DNA of 64,000 nucleotides from an uncultured Collinsella sp. (GTDB lineage Bacteria > Actinomycetota > Coriobacteriia > Coriobacteriales > Coriobacteriaceae), in assembly GCA_900762355.1 (NCBI GenBank), contig CAAFGE010000043.1, positions 62,001 to 126,000 on the forward strand, read 5' to 3'. This document shows positions 55,822 to 64,000 of the stretch, in pieces. The notes beneath the pieces were generated by a model. That model ran no database searches and was not told where the DNA came from. It worked only from the letters and a program-made list of their open reading frames with translations. The number at the start of each line of letters is the position of its first letter. The first letter of the stretch is position 1. The position numbers and the translations under genes are program-made.

Positions 55822-58821
55822 ATGAGCGACATCATGAGGCCGATCCCGTTTTCGCAGCTGATGAACTGGATCATCGAGGAGCACAAGACCCAGGACGCCA
55901 TCTTTGGCGTACGCAAGATGGTCGCGACCAACCAGGAGGGCGCGCTTCCCATTTTTGACGAGCGCATCGAGACTCCGTTTGGCCCGGCCGCCGGTCCCAA
56001 TACGCAGCTTGCCCAGAACATCGTGGCATCCTATGTGGCCGGTTCTCGCTTCTTTGAGCTCAAGACCGTCCAGGTTATGGACGGCGAGGAGCTCTCCAAG
56101 TGCGTCAACAAGCCCTGCATCGTGGCTCAGGACGAGTGCTACAACTGCGAGTGGTCGACCGAGCTCGAGGTTCCGCAGGCCTTTGCCGAGTACGTGAAGG
56201 CATGGTTTGCCTGCCACCTGATCGCTCGCGAGTACGGTCTGGGCAGCCCGGACGGCTTTGTCTTCAACATGTCGGTGGGCTATGACCTGGAGGGCATTAA
56301 GAGCCCCAAGGTCGACGCCTACATCGAGGGCATGAAGGACGCCAGCGGCTCCGACGTCTGGAACGAGTGCCGTGCCTGGGCTCTCGCTAACCTGGACAAG
56401 TTTGAGCATGTTGACGCCGCGTTTGTCGAGTCCATCCCGGCGCGCGTCTCCAACTCCATCACCGAGTCTACCCTGCACGGCTGCCCGCCGGCGGAGATCG
56501 AGCGCATCGCGACCTATCTGATCACCGAGAAGGGCCTCAACACCTACATCAAGTGCAACCCCACGCTGTTGGGCTATGAGTTTGCCCGCCAGCGCCTCAA
56601 CGAGCTGGGCTTTGACTACATCGTCTTCGATGACACGCACTTCCGCGAGGACCTGCAGTGGGCCGATGCCGTGCCTATGTTCGAGCGCCTGATTGCCCTG
56701 TGCGCCGAGCGCGGCCTGGAGTTTGGCGTCAAGCTCACCAACACCTTCCCCGTCGACGTGACGAGGAACGAGCTGCCTTCCACCGAGATGTATATGTCCG
56801 GCCGTTCGCTGTTCTCGCTGACCATCGAGGCTGCCCGCCGCATTACCGAGCAGTTCGATGGCAAGCTGCGCATCAGCTACTCCGGCGGCGCCACGGTCTA
56901 CAACATCCGCGCCCTGTACGATGCCGGCATTTGGCCCGTCACCCTGGCGACCGACGTGCTCAAGCCTGGTGGCTACGAGCGCTTTAGCCAGATGGCCGGC
57001 GAGTTTACCGACCTGGATGGCAAGCCGTTTGCGGGCGTCTCTCTCGAGGCCGTGGCTGCGATCCAGACCGACTCGCTCACCAATCCGCTCTACAAGAAGC
57101 CGTTGCGCCCGCTGCCCGACCGCAAGGTCGCCGGCAAGAGCCCGCTTTCCGACTGCTTTACCACGCCGTGCCGCACGAGCTGCCCCATCCAGCAGGATAT
57201 CCCTGCCTATCTGGCGGCTGTTGACGAGGGCCGCTACGAGGACGCGCTCAACATCATCATCGAGCGCAACGCCCTGCCGTTTATCACCGGCACCATCTGC
57301 CCGCATCCCTGCGGCCGTGCTTGCGAGCGTGCGTTCTACGAGCCCGAGGGTGCCCAGATCCGCGCCAGCAAGCTCAAGGCCGCCCGCGAGGCCATGACTG
57401 CCGTGCTGCCCAAGCTGCGCGCCCAGGCTATCGCCAACGACGGCGAGCGCAACGTTGCCGTTATCGGCGGCGGCCCGGCCGGCCTGGCGACGGCGTTCTT
57501 CCTGACGCGCGCCGGCGTGCCCGTCACTATCTTCGAGGCCCGCGACTCGCTCGGCGGCGTGGTCCGTCACGTGATTCCCGAGTTCCGTATCGCGAGCGAC
57601 GATATCTCCCACGATGCCGAGCTCTGTCTGGCCTTTGGCGCCAAGGTGCAGCTCAACGCCCGCGTGGAGTCCATTGACGAGCTCAAGGCTCAGGGCTTTA
57701 CCGACGTGGTCGTGGCCACCGGTGCCTGGATGCCCGGCTCTGCAGGCTTGGGCGAGGGCGCCGAGCTCGACGTGCTGGAGTTCCTCGAGGCCGCCAAGAA
57801 GGGCGAGAAGCTCGAGCTGGGCGAGGACGTCGTGGTCATCGGCGCCGGCAATACCGCTATGGACGCGGCCCGCGTGGCCAAGCGCCTGACTGGCGTGAAG
57901 AACGTGCGCCTGGTGTATCGCCGCACCAAGAAGCAGATGCCCGCCGACGAGGAAGAGCTCGATCTTGCTCTTGCCGACGGCGTTGAGTTCTGTGAGCTGC
58001 TGGCGCCCAAGGCGCTCAACGGCGCCGTGCTGACCTGCGACGTCATGGAGCTTGGCGAGCCGGACGCAAGCGGCCGTCGCAGCCCCGTCGCCACGGGCGA
58101 GACCGTCGAGCTGCCCGCCACCACGGTGATCTGTGCCGTGGGCGAGGGCATCGATGCCAGCCTGTACGACGCCGCGGGCGTCGAGCACGACCGTCGCGGC
58201 CGCCTTGCCGCCACCTCCACCGGCGTTGAGGGCGTCTGGGCTGCAGGTGACTGCCGTCGCGGTCCGGCCACCGTGGTCGAGGCTATCGCCGATGCCGCCG
58301 AGGTCGCCCGTGCCATCGCTGGCGTGGACTTTAACAAGTACGCCGACCAGAATGCTCAGGTCGGTCGCGAGGACGCCTGCTACGAGCGCAAGGGGTCGCT
58401 GTGCCGCGACAAGCGCAATTGCACCAAGACCCGCTGCCTGGGCTGCGGCTCGGTGTGCGAGGTCTGCTGCGACGTGTGCCCCAACCGCGCCAACGTGGCA
58501 ATTAAGGTGCCGGGCCTGGCCAAGCATCAGGTCGTCCATGTCGACGGCATGTGCAACGAGTGCGGCAACTGCGCCGTGTTCTGCCCCTACCAGGAGGGTC
58601 GTCCCTACAAGGACAAGCTCACCCTGTTCTGGAGCGATCAGGACATGGAGAACTCCGAGAACGAGGGCTTCCTGGCCGTGGACGAGGACCACTTTAAGGT
58701 TCGCGTCGCCGGCACGGTCCGCACCGTCTCGGTCGATGCCGTCAACACCGGTCTGCCCGAGGCCGTCCGCCTGACCATCAAGGCCGTGCGCGACAGCTAT
58801 CCGTATCTCCTTAAGAAATAG
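55822..58821 (+). CDS. ygfK: YgfK-type iron-sulfur flavoprotein (putative selenate reductase subunit)
   Basis: A 999-residue fusion protein. Residues about 1-430 form a dihydroorotate-dehydrogenase-like barrel. Residues ~450-560 carry Fe-S Cys (CFTTPCRTSCP, ICPHPCGRACE). Residues ~548-850 form a glutamate-synthase-beta-like FAD/NADPH module (VIGGGPAGLATAFFLTRAG and VIGAGNTAMDAARVAKRL). The C-terminus has two ferredoxin-like clusters (CLGCGSVCEVCCDVCP, CNECGNCAVFCP). It probably shuttles electrons between pyridine nucleotide and the molybdenum hydroxylase, which lacks its own FAD subunit here. ATG 55822 follows GAGAGGAG. Confidence 0.92.
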   Translation: MSDIMRPIPFSQLMNWIIEEHKTQDAIFGVRKMVATNQEGALPIFDERIETPFGPAAGPNTQLAQNIVASYVAGSRFFELKTVQVMDGEELSKCVNKPCIVAQDECYNCEWSTELEVPQAFAEYVKAWFACHLIAREYGLGSPDGFVFNMSVGYDLEGIKSPKVDAYIEGMKDASGSDVWNECRAWALANLDKFEHVDAAFVESIPARVSNSITESTLHGCPPAEIERIATYLITEKGLNTYIKCNPTLLGYEFARQRLNELGFDYIVFDDTHFREDLQWADAVPMFERLIALCAERGLEFGVKLTNTFPVDVTRNELPSTEMYMSGRSLFSLTIEAARRITEQFDGKLRISYSGGATVYNIRALYDAGIWPVTLATDVLKPGGYERFSQMAGEFTDLDGKPFAGVSLEAVAAIQTDSLTNPLYKKPLRPLPDRKVAGKSPLSDCFTTPCRTSCPIQQDIPAYLAAVDEGRYEDALNIIIERNALPFITGTICPHPCGRACERAFYEPEGAQIRASKLKAAREAMTAVLPKLRAQAIANDGERNVAVIGGGPAGLATAFFLTRAGVPVTIFEARDSLGGVVRHVIPEFRIASDDISHDAELCLAFGAKVQLNARVESIDELKAQGFTDVVVATGAWMPGSAGLGEGAELDVLEFLEAAKKGEKLELGEDVVVIGAGNTAMDAARVAKRLTGVKNVRLVYRRTKKQMPADEEELDLALADGVEFCELLAPKALNGAVLTCDVMELGEPDASGRRSPVATGETVELPATTVICAVGEGIDASLYDAAGVEHDRRGRLAATSTGVEGVWAAGDCRRGPATVVEAIADAAEVARAIAGVDFNKYADQNAQVGREDACYERKGSLCRDKRNCTKTRCLGCGSVCEVCCDVCPNRANVAIKVPGLAKHQVVHVDGMCNECGNCAVFCPYQEGRPYKDKLTLFWSDQDMENSENEGFLAVDEDHFKVRVAGTVRTVSVDAVNTGLPEAVRLTIKAVRDSYPYLLKK

Positions 58822-58832
58822 GCGAGTCTCTT

Positions 58833-59312
58833 ATGGCCAAATCCATTCAACATAACGTGGCCTACGTTGCCTGCGGAAGCGGTTGCGCCTCCGCAGGCGG
58901 CGACGCCCGCTGCAGCGAAGGCTGCATTGGCTGTGGCGCCTGTGTCGCGGCCTGCCCCCACGGTGCCATTGCGCTGGTCGATGGCATCGCCCGCGTGGAC
59001 CGCTCCAGGTGCACGGGCTGTGGCCTGTGCGGCATGGCGTGCCCGCAGCGCGTGATTGCCTTCGTTCCCGGCTACCAGAACATCCTGGTGCGCTGCAACA
59101 ACACCGACAAGGGCGCCATTGCGCGCAAGATCTGCGACACGAGCTGCATCGGTTGCGGCATGTGCGCCAAAAAGTGCCCTGCCGGCGCTATCCGCATCGA
59201 GGACAACTGCGCCCATATTGATGGCGCGGATTGTCTGTCGTGCGGCATGTGCGCCGTCGTCTGCCCGCATGGCGCCATCCACGACCGCACCGGCATAGCC
59301 GCCGGCGTGTAG
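58833..59312 (+). CDS. Polyferredoxin with four [4Fe-4S]-type Cys clusters
   Basis: A 159-residue electron carrier. Four CxxCxxCxxxCP motifs are visible: CIGCGACVAACP, CTGCGLCGMACP, CIGCGMCAKKCP and CLSCGMCAVVCP. The N-terminus adds three extra Cys. It lies between ygfK and xdhD, 11 bases after the first and 12 before the second, so it likely wires the two. It resembles the RnfB C-terminal ferredoxin region. Confidence 0.9.
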   Translation: MAKSIQHNVAYVACGSGCASAGGDARCSEGCIGCGACVAACPHGAIALVDGIARVDRSRCTGCGLCGMACPQRVIAFVPGYQNILVRCNNTDKGAIARKICDTSCIGCGMCAKKCPAGAIRIEDNCAHIDGADCLSCGMCAVVCPHGAIHDRTGIAAGV

Positions 59313-59324
59313 AAGGGAATCACC

Positions 59325-62102
59325 ATGGCACAGGAATTCACTTTTACCGTTAACGGCGTCGAGCGCACGACGACCCAAAACAAACCGTTGCTGCGCTACC
59401 TGCGCGACGACCTGCACATTCACTCCGCCAAGGACGGCTGCTCCGAGGGCGCGTGCGGTACCTGCACCATCCACGTGGACGGTGCGGCCGTCAAGGCGTG
59501 CGTGCTGACCACCGCCCTTGCCGCCGGCCGCAACATCGTGACCGTCGAGGGCCTGCCCGAGGACGTGCGCGAGGCCTTTGTGTACGCCTTTGGCGCCGTG
59601 GGTGCCGTGCAGTGCGGTTTTTGCATCCCCGGCATGGTCATGGCGGGTGCCGCGCTCATAGCCGAGGATCCCGAGCCCACCGAGGAGCAGATCAAGTACG
59701 CCATCCGCGGTAACGTCTGCCGCTGCACCGGCTACAAGAAGATCATCGAGGGCATTTCGCTGGCAGCTGCGGTGCTCCGCGGCGAAAAGCAGATCGACGA
59801 GGACCTGGAGCGCGGCGACGACTACGGCGTGGGCAAGCGCGCCTTCCGTATCGACGTGCGCAAGAAGGTGCTCGGCGAGGGCAAGTATCCCGATGACATC
59901 GACGAGCTCGATCAGCCGGGTCTGACCTACGCCAGCGCCGTGCGCTCCAAGTATCCGCGCGCCCGCGTGCTCTCCATCGATACCTCCAAGGCCGAGGCCC
60001 TGCCCGGCGTGGTGGGGATCCTGCGCGCCGAGGACGTGCCGGTCAACCAGGTCGGCCACCTTATCCAGGACTGGGACGTCATGATCGCCCAGGGCGATAT
60101 CACCCGCTGCGTGGGTGACGCCATCGTGCTGGTGGTTGCCGAGGACGAGGCGACGCTCGAGAAGGCCAAGAAGCTCGTAAAGATCGATTACGAGCCGCTG
60201 AAGCCCGTGCGCAACATTGTCGAGGCCAGGGCTGCCGACGCCCCGCGTCTGCACGACAGCTTCTTTGCCTTTGGCAACACGGTGGAGCTCAAGGACAACG
60301 TGTGCCAGAGCCGCCATGTGACGCGCGGCGACGCCGCCAAGGCGCTGGCAGAGAGCGCGTTCACCGTGACGCAGCGCTTTACCACGCCCTTTACCGAGCA
60401 TGCCTTCTTGGAGCCCGAGTGCGCCGTTGCCTTCCCGTACAAGAACGGCGTCAAGGTGCAGTCGACCGACCAGGGTGCCTACGACACACGCAAAGAGTGC
60501 GCCCACATGTTTGGCTGGGACAACGAGCCCGAGCGCGTGGTCGTCGAGACCATGCTCGTGGGTGGCGGCTTTGGCGGCAAGGAGGACGTGTCCATCCAGC
60601 ACTTGGCCGCGCTCGCCGCCTATAAGTTCCAGCGTCCTGTGAAGTGCAAGCTCACACGTGCCGAGTCGCTCGCTTTCCATCCCAAGCGCCACGCCATGGA
60701 CGGCACCTTTACGCTGGGCTGCGACGCCGAGGGCAACTTTACCGGCCTGGACTGCGAGATCAACTTTGACACCGGCGCCTACGCGTCGCTGTGCGGCCCG
60801 GTGCTCGAGCGCGCCTGCACGCATGCCGTCGGCCCCTACAAGTACCAGAACACCGACATTCGCGGCTTTGGCTACTACACCAACAACCCGCCCGCCGGCG
60901 CGTACCGCGGCTTTGGCGTTTGCCAGTCCGAGTTTGCGCTCGAGAGCTTGATCGACTTGCTGGCAGAGAAGGTCGGCCTGGACCCGTGGGAGATTCGTTA
61001 CAGAAACGCCATCGAGCCGGGCGAGGTTTTGCCCAACGGCCAGATTGCCGATTGCTCCACGGCGCTTAAGGAGACGCTGCTCGAGGTCAAGGATGCCTAC
61101 TATGCGCATCCCGGACACGCCGGTATCGCCTGCGCCATGAAGAACGCCGGCGTGGGCGTGGGCCTGCCCGATGCCGGCCGCTGCAAGATTCGCGTCGAGG
61201 ATGGCGTGGCCGTGGTCTATGCCGCCACGTCCGACATCGGCCAGGGCTGCAACACCGTCTTTTTGCAGGACGTTGCCGAGGCCTGCGGTCTGCCGCTGAG
61301 CTGCATCGCCAACGGCGAGTGCTCTACCGAGAACGCTCCCGACTCCGGCACCACGTCTGGCTCGCGTCAGACGGTCGTGACCGGCGAGGCTGTGCGCGGC
61401 GCCGCTTTCCTGCTGCGCGATGCCATGGTTGGCATCGAGGCCGGCAAGCCTGCGCCCGCCGCTCCCGTGAGCGCGCATGGCGACGGCGTCAAGATCGAGT
61501 ACGACGACGGTCGCGCCTATCAGCTGCGCGCGCAGGAGCTCGTCGCTGGTCAGGGTATGCATCCTCAGGACCCCGCGACCGCCATCAAGGCGCTCGAGGG
61601 ATGCGAGTTTGGCTACGTGTATCTGGAGCCGACCGACAAACTGGGCGCCGACGTCCCCAACCCCAAGAGCCACATCTGCTACGGCTTTGCCACGCATGTG
61701 GTCATTCTGGATGATGACGGCCGCGTGAGCGAGGTCTATGCCGCGCACGATTCCGGCAAGGTGGTCAACCCCATCTCCATCCAGGGTCAGATCGAAGGCG
61801 GCGTGCTCATGGGTATGGGCTATGCGCTTACCGAGGATTGGCCGCTCAAGGACTGCGTGCCCCAGGCAAGGTACGGCACGCTCGGGCTGTTCCGTGCGCC
61901 CGAGATTCCGGATATCCACGCCATCTACGTGGAGAAGGACGAGCTACTGTCCGTGGCATACGGCGGCAAGGGCATCGGCGAGATCGCAACGATCCCCACA
62001 GCGCCCGCCGTACAGAATGCCTATCGCGCATTTGACGGCAAGCTGCGTCCGGATCTGCCCATGGTGGATACGCCGTACAGCCGCGCCCGTCACCGCGGGT
62101 AG
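59325..62102 (+). CDS. xdhD: Selenium-dependent-type xanthine dehydrogenase (XdhD/YgfN-like)
   Basis: A 925-residue molybdenum hydroxylase with no FAD domain. Residues 1-160 bind two [2Fe-2S] clusters (CSEGACGTC; CGFCIPG and CRCTG). Residues ~170-925 form the molybdopterin domain, with VGGGFGGKEDVSIQ and the active-site Glu886 in GGKGIGEIATIP. The family carries a labile selenium ligand; no Sec codon is expected or seen. It would oxidise purines such as xanthine, or run in reverse on urate. Electrons must pass through the ferredoxin and YgfK encoded upstream. ATG 59325 follows GAAGGGA. Confidence 0.92.
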   Translation: MAQEFTFTVNGVERTTTQNKPLLRYLRDDLHIHSAKDGCSEGACGTCTIHVDGAAVKACVLTTALAAGRNIVTVEGLPEDVREAFVYAFGAVGAVQCGFCIPGMVMAGAALIAEDPEPTEEQIKYAIRGNVCRCTGYKKIIEGISLAAAVLRGEKQIDEDLERGDDYGVGKRAFRIDVRKKVLGEGKYPDDIDELDQPGLTYASAVRSKYPRARVLSIDTSKAEALPGVVGILRAEDVPVNQVGHLIQDWDVMIAQGDITRCVGDAIVLVVAEDEATLEKAKKLVKIDYEPLKPVRNIVEARAADAPRLHDSFFAFGNTVELKDNVCQSRHVTRGDAAKALAESAFTVTQRFTTPFTEHAFLEPECAVAFPYKNGVKVQSTDQGAYDTRKECAHMFGWDNEPERVVVETMLVGGGFGGKEDVSIQHLAALAAYKFQRPVKCKLTRAESLAFHPKRHAMDGTFTLGCDAEGNFTGLDCEINFDTGAYASLCGPVLERACTHAVGPYKYQNTDIRGFGYYTNNPPAGAYRGFGVCQSEFALESLIDLLAEKVGLDPWEIRYRNAIEPGEVLPNGQIADCSTALKETLLEVKDAYYAHPGHAGIACAMKNAGVGVGLPDAGRCKIRVEDGVAVVYAATSDIGQGCNTVFLQDVAEACGLPLSCIANGECSTENAPDSGTTSGSRQTVVTGEAVRGAAFLLRDAMVGIEAGKPAPAAPVSAHGDGVKIEYDDGRAYQLRAQELVAGQGMHPQDPATAIKALEGCEFGYVYLEPTDKLGADVPNPKSHICYGFATHVVILDDDGRVSEVYAAHDSGKVVNPISIQGQIEGGVLMGMGYALTEDWPLKDCVPQARYGTLGLFRAPEIPDIHAIYVEKDELLSVAYGGKGIGEIATIPTAPAVQNAYRAFDGKLRPDLPMVDTPYSRARHRG

Positions 62103-62170
62103 GGTAGAGCGCGGATGGCATTTCTGACGGGCTGTTCGCGCTCACCATCAACTGCATATGCTGTGCCTTT

Positions 62171-62203
62171 GGCCCCGGCTCCATCGCGAGCCGGGGCCTT
62201 TTG
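62171..62203 (+). terminator. Rho-independent terminator after xdhD
   Basis: GGCCCCGGCTC pairs with GAGCCGGGGCC around CATCGC, then TTTT. Confidence 0.9.
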
Positions 62204-62219
62204 TTTGGAGCGGAAACTG

Positions 62220-62311
62220 TGTCCCGGAATAGGCGCTCAGAATGGGATGCGCTTTCCCCTTGGAGCCCTCGGCGGAGATTGCATCCCAGAATCCGCGCCT
62301 GGAATGGGACA
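62220..62311. repeat. Fold-back element with symmetric internal loops
   Basis: TGTCCC/GGGACA, AGGCGC/GCGCCT and GGGATGC/GCATCCC pair in register. They are interrupted by GGAAT opposite GGAAT and by TCAGAAT opposite AGAATCC, internal loops rich in possible G-A pairs. The gap 62103-62638 holds this, the hairpin at 62326, two terminators and no convincing gene. Confidence 0.55.
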
Positions 62312-62325
62312 CACGATTGTCCGTG

Positions 62326-62358
62326 CCCGCATCCCACCATATTCGGGATGCGGGTTTC
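62326..62358. terminator. Hairpin downstream of the fold-back element
   Basis: CCCGCATCCC (62326-62335) pairs with GGGATGCGGG (62345-62354), then TTT. It reuses the GGGATGC word of the element before it. Confidence 0.5.
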
Positions 62359-62582
62359 TGCGCTTTTGTGCATCAGGCAAGCAGCTGCTTTTGGCGGCTC
62401 TCCCGGGCTGCGCATCGCTTGTGATGTCGATGCGACCGACCAGAGAGTCGGCGCATTGGTCAATCGCATTACAAAAGACAGGTTTATTGAGATTGGTGAA
62501 CTGACGGCCATGGCCCATACCATTGTGGTTGCCTAGATTGAAAGCTGAGATGGAAAGTGCTTTCGGACAGGAGGGCAATATC

Positions 62583-62617
62583 AAGCCCCACGTTCCCTGT
62601 GGGAAGTGGGGCTTTCA
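62583..62617. terminator. Bidirectional terminator beyond the accessory genes
   Basis: AAGCCCCAC-TTCCC pairs with GGGAA-GTGGGGCTT. It lies just past the stop of the minus-strand gene cluster and probably ends it. Confidence 0.75.
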
Positions 62618-62638
62618 AGGGCTGCTAGTTAATAGTTA

Positions 62639-62857
62639 TTAGAGGTAGCCGTTCAGCCAATCGGGCATATTGGGATCGTCAATGCTCCACGAATCTTCTT
62701 CATGCTCGCTTTCTTCCCAGTTGCTTTCGTCCCCATCGAAGAACTTGCGCCTATTACACTTGTATTTGACAACCGTGTCGCCCTCACGGCGGTATTCATT
62801 CCAGTAGTAGTTTTGCTTTCCGTATCCGTTCCATTCTTGAGTTCTGTATATGACCAT
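62639..62857 (-). CDS. Small acidic hypothetical protein
   Basis: A 72-residue protein rich in Trp, Tyr and acidic residues (WNGYGKQNYYWNEY near the start, EESEHEEDSWSIDDP near the end). There is no signal peptide or membrane segment. ATG 62857 has GGAGACACC directly upstream, a good ribosome-binding site. It is the third gene of a minus-strand accessory cluster. I do not recognise a family. Confidence 0.65.
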   Translation of the reverse strand: MVIYRTQEWNGYGKQNYYWNEYRREGDTVVKYKCNRRKFFDGDESNWEESEHEEDSWSIDDPNMPDWLNGYL

Positions 62858-62908
62858 GGTGTCTCCTTTTCGTTTGCGTACGCGGGGCGCACGGTGTATC
62901 AGATTTGA

Positions 62909-63436
62909 CTACTGGGCTATGACTTGCGCAATGTGAGTTTTTTTGGCGTTAATGCTCGCAAGTTCGTCGGAAGTAAAAACAAACGGGACAACCGCTTCAT
63001 CCCATTCGATATTTGAGAAGGTATAACCGGCGCGCGTTACTTTGACTGTTTCTTTCCCAAAGAGTTTGCCGACTTCTGTGAGCTTGTAACCCCAGGGCTC
63101 TTTTGTCATCATTCCGCTGGAGACGAGACGCTTGTTAACTGCCTGATTCGAAAGAAGCAAGTCATGTCCGAGTCCCGTTGCAGTCTTCTTGACTCCGGTA
63201 AGGTTGACCACTGGCAAGGAGGCCTTTTCTGCTGCCTTAGCAATCGTGGCAACACCTTTGTCTGCGCCGTTGCAAATAGTTTTGAATTTAGGCGTATGGC
63301 CCGTTTTCGCGGCAATCGTAATGCTAACGATTGAACTGATTGCCACAAATACACCGATGCCAATCTGGACTTTGTGCTGCTCGAGCCACACGAGGCCTTT
63401 GTTCTTTGCGGGCAGATCAGTGTTTTCCGACTCCAA
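62909..63436 (-). CDS. Membrane protein with antirepressor-like C-terminus
   Basis: A 175-residue protein with one membrane helix at about residues 25-45 (IGIGVFVAISSIVSITIAA). After it comes a domain reading LSNQAVNKRLVSSGMM and GYKLTEVGKLFGKE, resembling the winged-helix C-terminal domain of phage antirepressors (LxxxGxQ...G.W.LT..G). The start is TTG 63436, with GAGGTG eight bases upstream. It follows the HTH-membrane gene by 12 bases, so the two are coupled. A role in a membrane-linked regulatory or defence unit is inference. Confidence 0.7.
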   Translation of the reverse strand: MESENTDLPAKNKGLVWLEQHKVQIGIGVFVAISSIVSITIAAKTGHTPKFKTICNGADKGVATIAKAAEKASLPVVNLTGVKKTATGLGHDLLLSNQAVNKRLVSSGMMTKEPWGYKLTEVGKLFGKETVKVTRAGYTFSNIEWDEAVVPFVFTSDELASINAKKTHIAQVIAQ

Positions 63437-63448
63437 TTTCTGTACACC

Positions 63449-63904
63449 TCATTTCTTGATTGATTTTGCAAGTTGATATGCAAGAGAGCCCAATGCCGGA
63501 ATCAATGCCGATGAAGCGGGGATTAGGGCGGCGGTGAGAGCGGTTGCTCCAACTATGGCGCTCTGCTTAGTAGCTGCCTCTTGTTGTGTCCCCTTCTCAT
63601 CCCCTTCTTTAAGGGCATTTTGCATCTTCTCTAGTTTGGGTGCTACTGGTTGGTCAACGAATAGCTGAATTATTTTTGCCAGATCCTCGTTTCCGCTGAC
63701 GGCGATTTCGTTGTTGAATACCGCCCTGATGGCGAGATAGTGCATCTTCGTCATCTGCGTTTTACCCGTCTCAAGGCTGCTGACGGTTTGCTTTGTTATG
63801 CCTAGTTCGTTCGCAAGCCGTTCGCCACTCCAGCCCGCCGCCTTGCGAATGGTTGACAGGTGAGCTTGGAGCCTGCTGACTAGTTCATCATCCGTTGAAG
63901 TCAT
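63449..63904 (-). CDS. XRE-family HTH protein with C-terminal membrane segment
   Basis: A 151-residue protein. The N-terminal helix-turn-helix covers about residues 12-60 (WSGERLANELGITKQTVSSL). A charged linker follows, then a hydrophobic C-terminus at about 118-145 (VGATALTAALIPASSALIPA) that looks like a membrane anchor or hairpin. ATG 63904 follows GAGG. It leads a three-gene minus-strand cluster and has its own promoter. A DNA-binding protein tethered to the membrane is unusual. Confidence 0.8.
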   Translation of the reverse strand: MTSTDDELVSRLQAHLSTIRKAAGWSGERLANELGITKQTVSSLETGKTQMTKMHYLAIRAVFNNEIAVSGNEDLAKIIQLFVDQPVAPKLEKMQNALKEGDEKGTQQEAATKQSAIVGATALTAALIPASSALIPALGSLAYQLAKSIKK

Positions 63905-63946
63905 TTCTGCCTCACATATAGTAAAGAATCCTTATTACTGTCAGAT

Positions 63947-63974
63947 ATTATATACCCAGTCAGAAATCTAGCAA
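63947..63974 (-). promoter_or_regulatory. Promoter of the accessory cluster
   Basis: On the minus strand: TTGCTA (63974-63969), 16-base spacer, TATAAT (63952-63947), about 45 bases before the XRE gene start. CTGTCAG and CAGTCAG words flank the -10 and may be autoregulatory sites. The bases beyond 63975 show no gene. Confidence 0.6.
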
Positions 63975-64000
63975 TTACTAAGTGAGTCTTAGTTTATTCG

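Noticed and set aside
54169..58692. A 1507-codon minus-strand open frame across ssnA and ygfK
   Set aside because: Antisense shadow of two clearly recognisable genes; no independent domain or ribosome-binding site.
58797..61919. A 1040-codon minus-strand open frame across the ferredoxin and xdhD genes
   Set aside because: Antisense shadow; all motifs belong to the plus-strand proteins.
59325..62102. An in-frame selenocysteine codon in the XdhD-like gene
   Set aside because: The frame is open to its natural TAG; this family uses a labile selenium ligand rather than selenocysteine.
62237..62584. Open frames of about 110 codons on both strands beyond xdhD
   Set aside because: They run through fold-back elements and lack starts with ribosome-binding sites. 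A short plus-strand stretch ending at 62536 (RITKDRFIEIGELTAMAHTI) looks protein-like and might be a remnant, but nothing supports a gene.

Overview
The window looks like a chromosomal segment of a Coriobacteriia actinobacterium, most likely Collinsella or a close relative. The basis is high GC with strong C/G third-position bias, a FabK-type fatty-acid cluster, a fused AccDA, an SsnA/YgfK/XdhD selenium-type molybdenum hydroxylase cluster, and GTG/TTG starts on core genes. The genus is inferred from overall style and was not tested by alignment.

Layout. 1-10042: end of rplJ, rplL, then galU between two terminators, then rpoB-rpoC. 10168-11790: an ECF sigma factor and its membrane anti-sigma partner behind an ECF-type promoter. 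11797-12472: a gene-free stretch stacked with repeats. 12473-15887: rpsL-rpsG-fusA-rpsJ, closed by a terminator. 16004-26129: birA divergent from a type II fatty-acid operon (fabH-acpP-fabK-fabD-fabG-fabF-accB-fabZ-accC-accDA). 26146-29356: a PTS IIC protein, a cation diffusion facilitator and a histidine phosphatase. 29598-35594: rplC-rplD-rplW, rplB to rpsQ, and rplN-rplX, with structured leaders; it stops after rplX with a terminator. 35656-37137: gene-poor, with a decayed IS3-type transposase abutting a decapitated mtnN. 37331-44826: a LevR-like regulator, a complete mannose-family PTS, a GH172 (DUF2961) enzyme and a ROK fructokinase, probably one fructoside import and cleavage pathway. 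44943-45811: gene remnants and repeats. 45812-47641: an oxidoreductase and a DeoR regulator. 47758-51604: an rRNA/tRNA modification pair (RluA-type, U32) and RidA. 51717-62102: purine uptake and breakdown (YheO-type regulator, NCS2 permease, ssnA, ygfK, ferredoxin, xdhD). 62639-63904: three small accessory genes on the minus strand, two of them membrane proteins.

Most notable points. (1) An identical 85-nt core occurs twice (12155-12239 and 29428-29512). Each copy sits at the tip of a long stem whose arms differ between copies but are complementary within a copy, and each lies just upstream of a ribosomal-protein operon. (2) A cytoplasmic GH172 enzyme is encoded in a mannose-family PTS operon with a fructokinase. 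Its LevR-like activator has lost the GAFTGA loop and the Walker B acids. (3) RpsL carries Arg at position 88, a residue linked to streptomycin resistance elsewhere. (4) A Fur-like box overlays the promoter of the purine permease. (5) The str-S10-spc ribosomal clusters are broken apart by about 14 kb of lipid-synthesis and transport genes.
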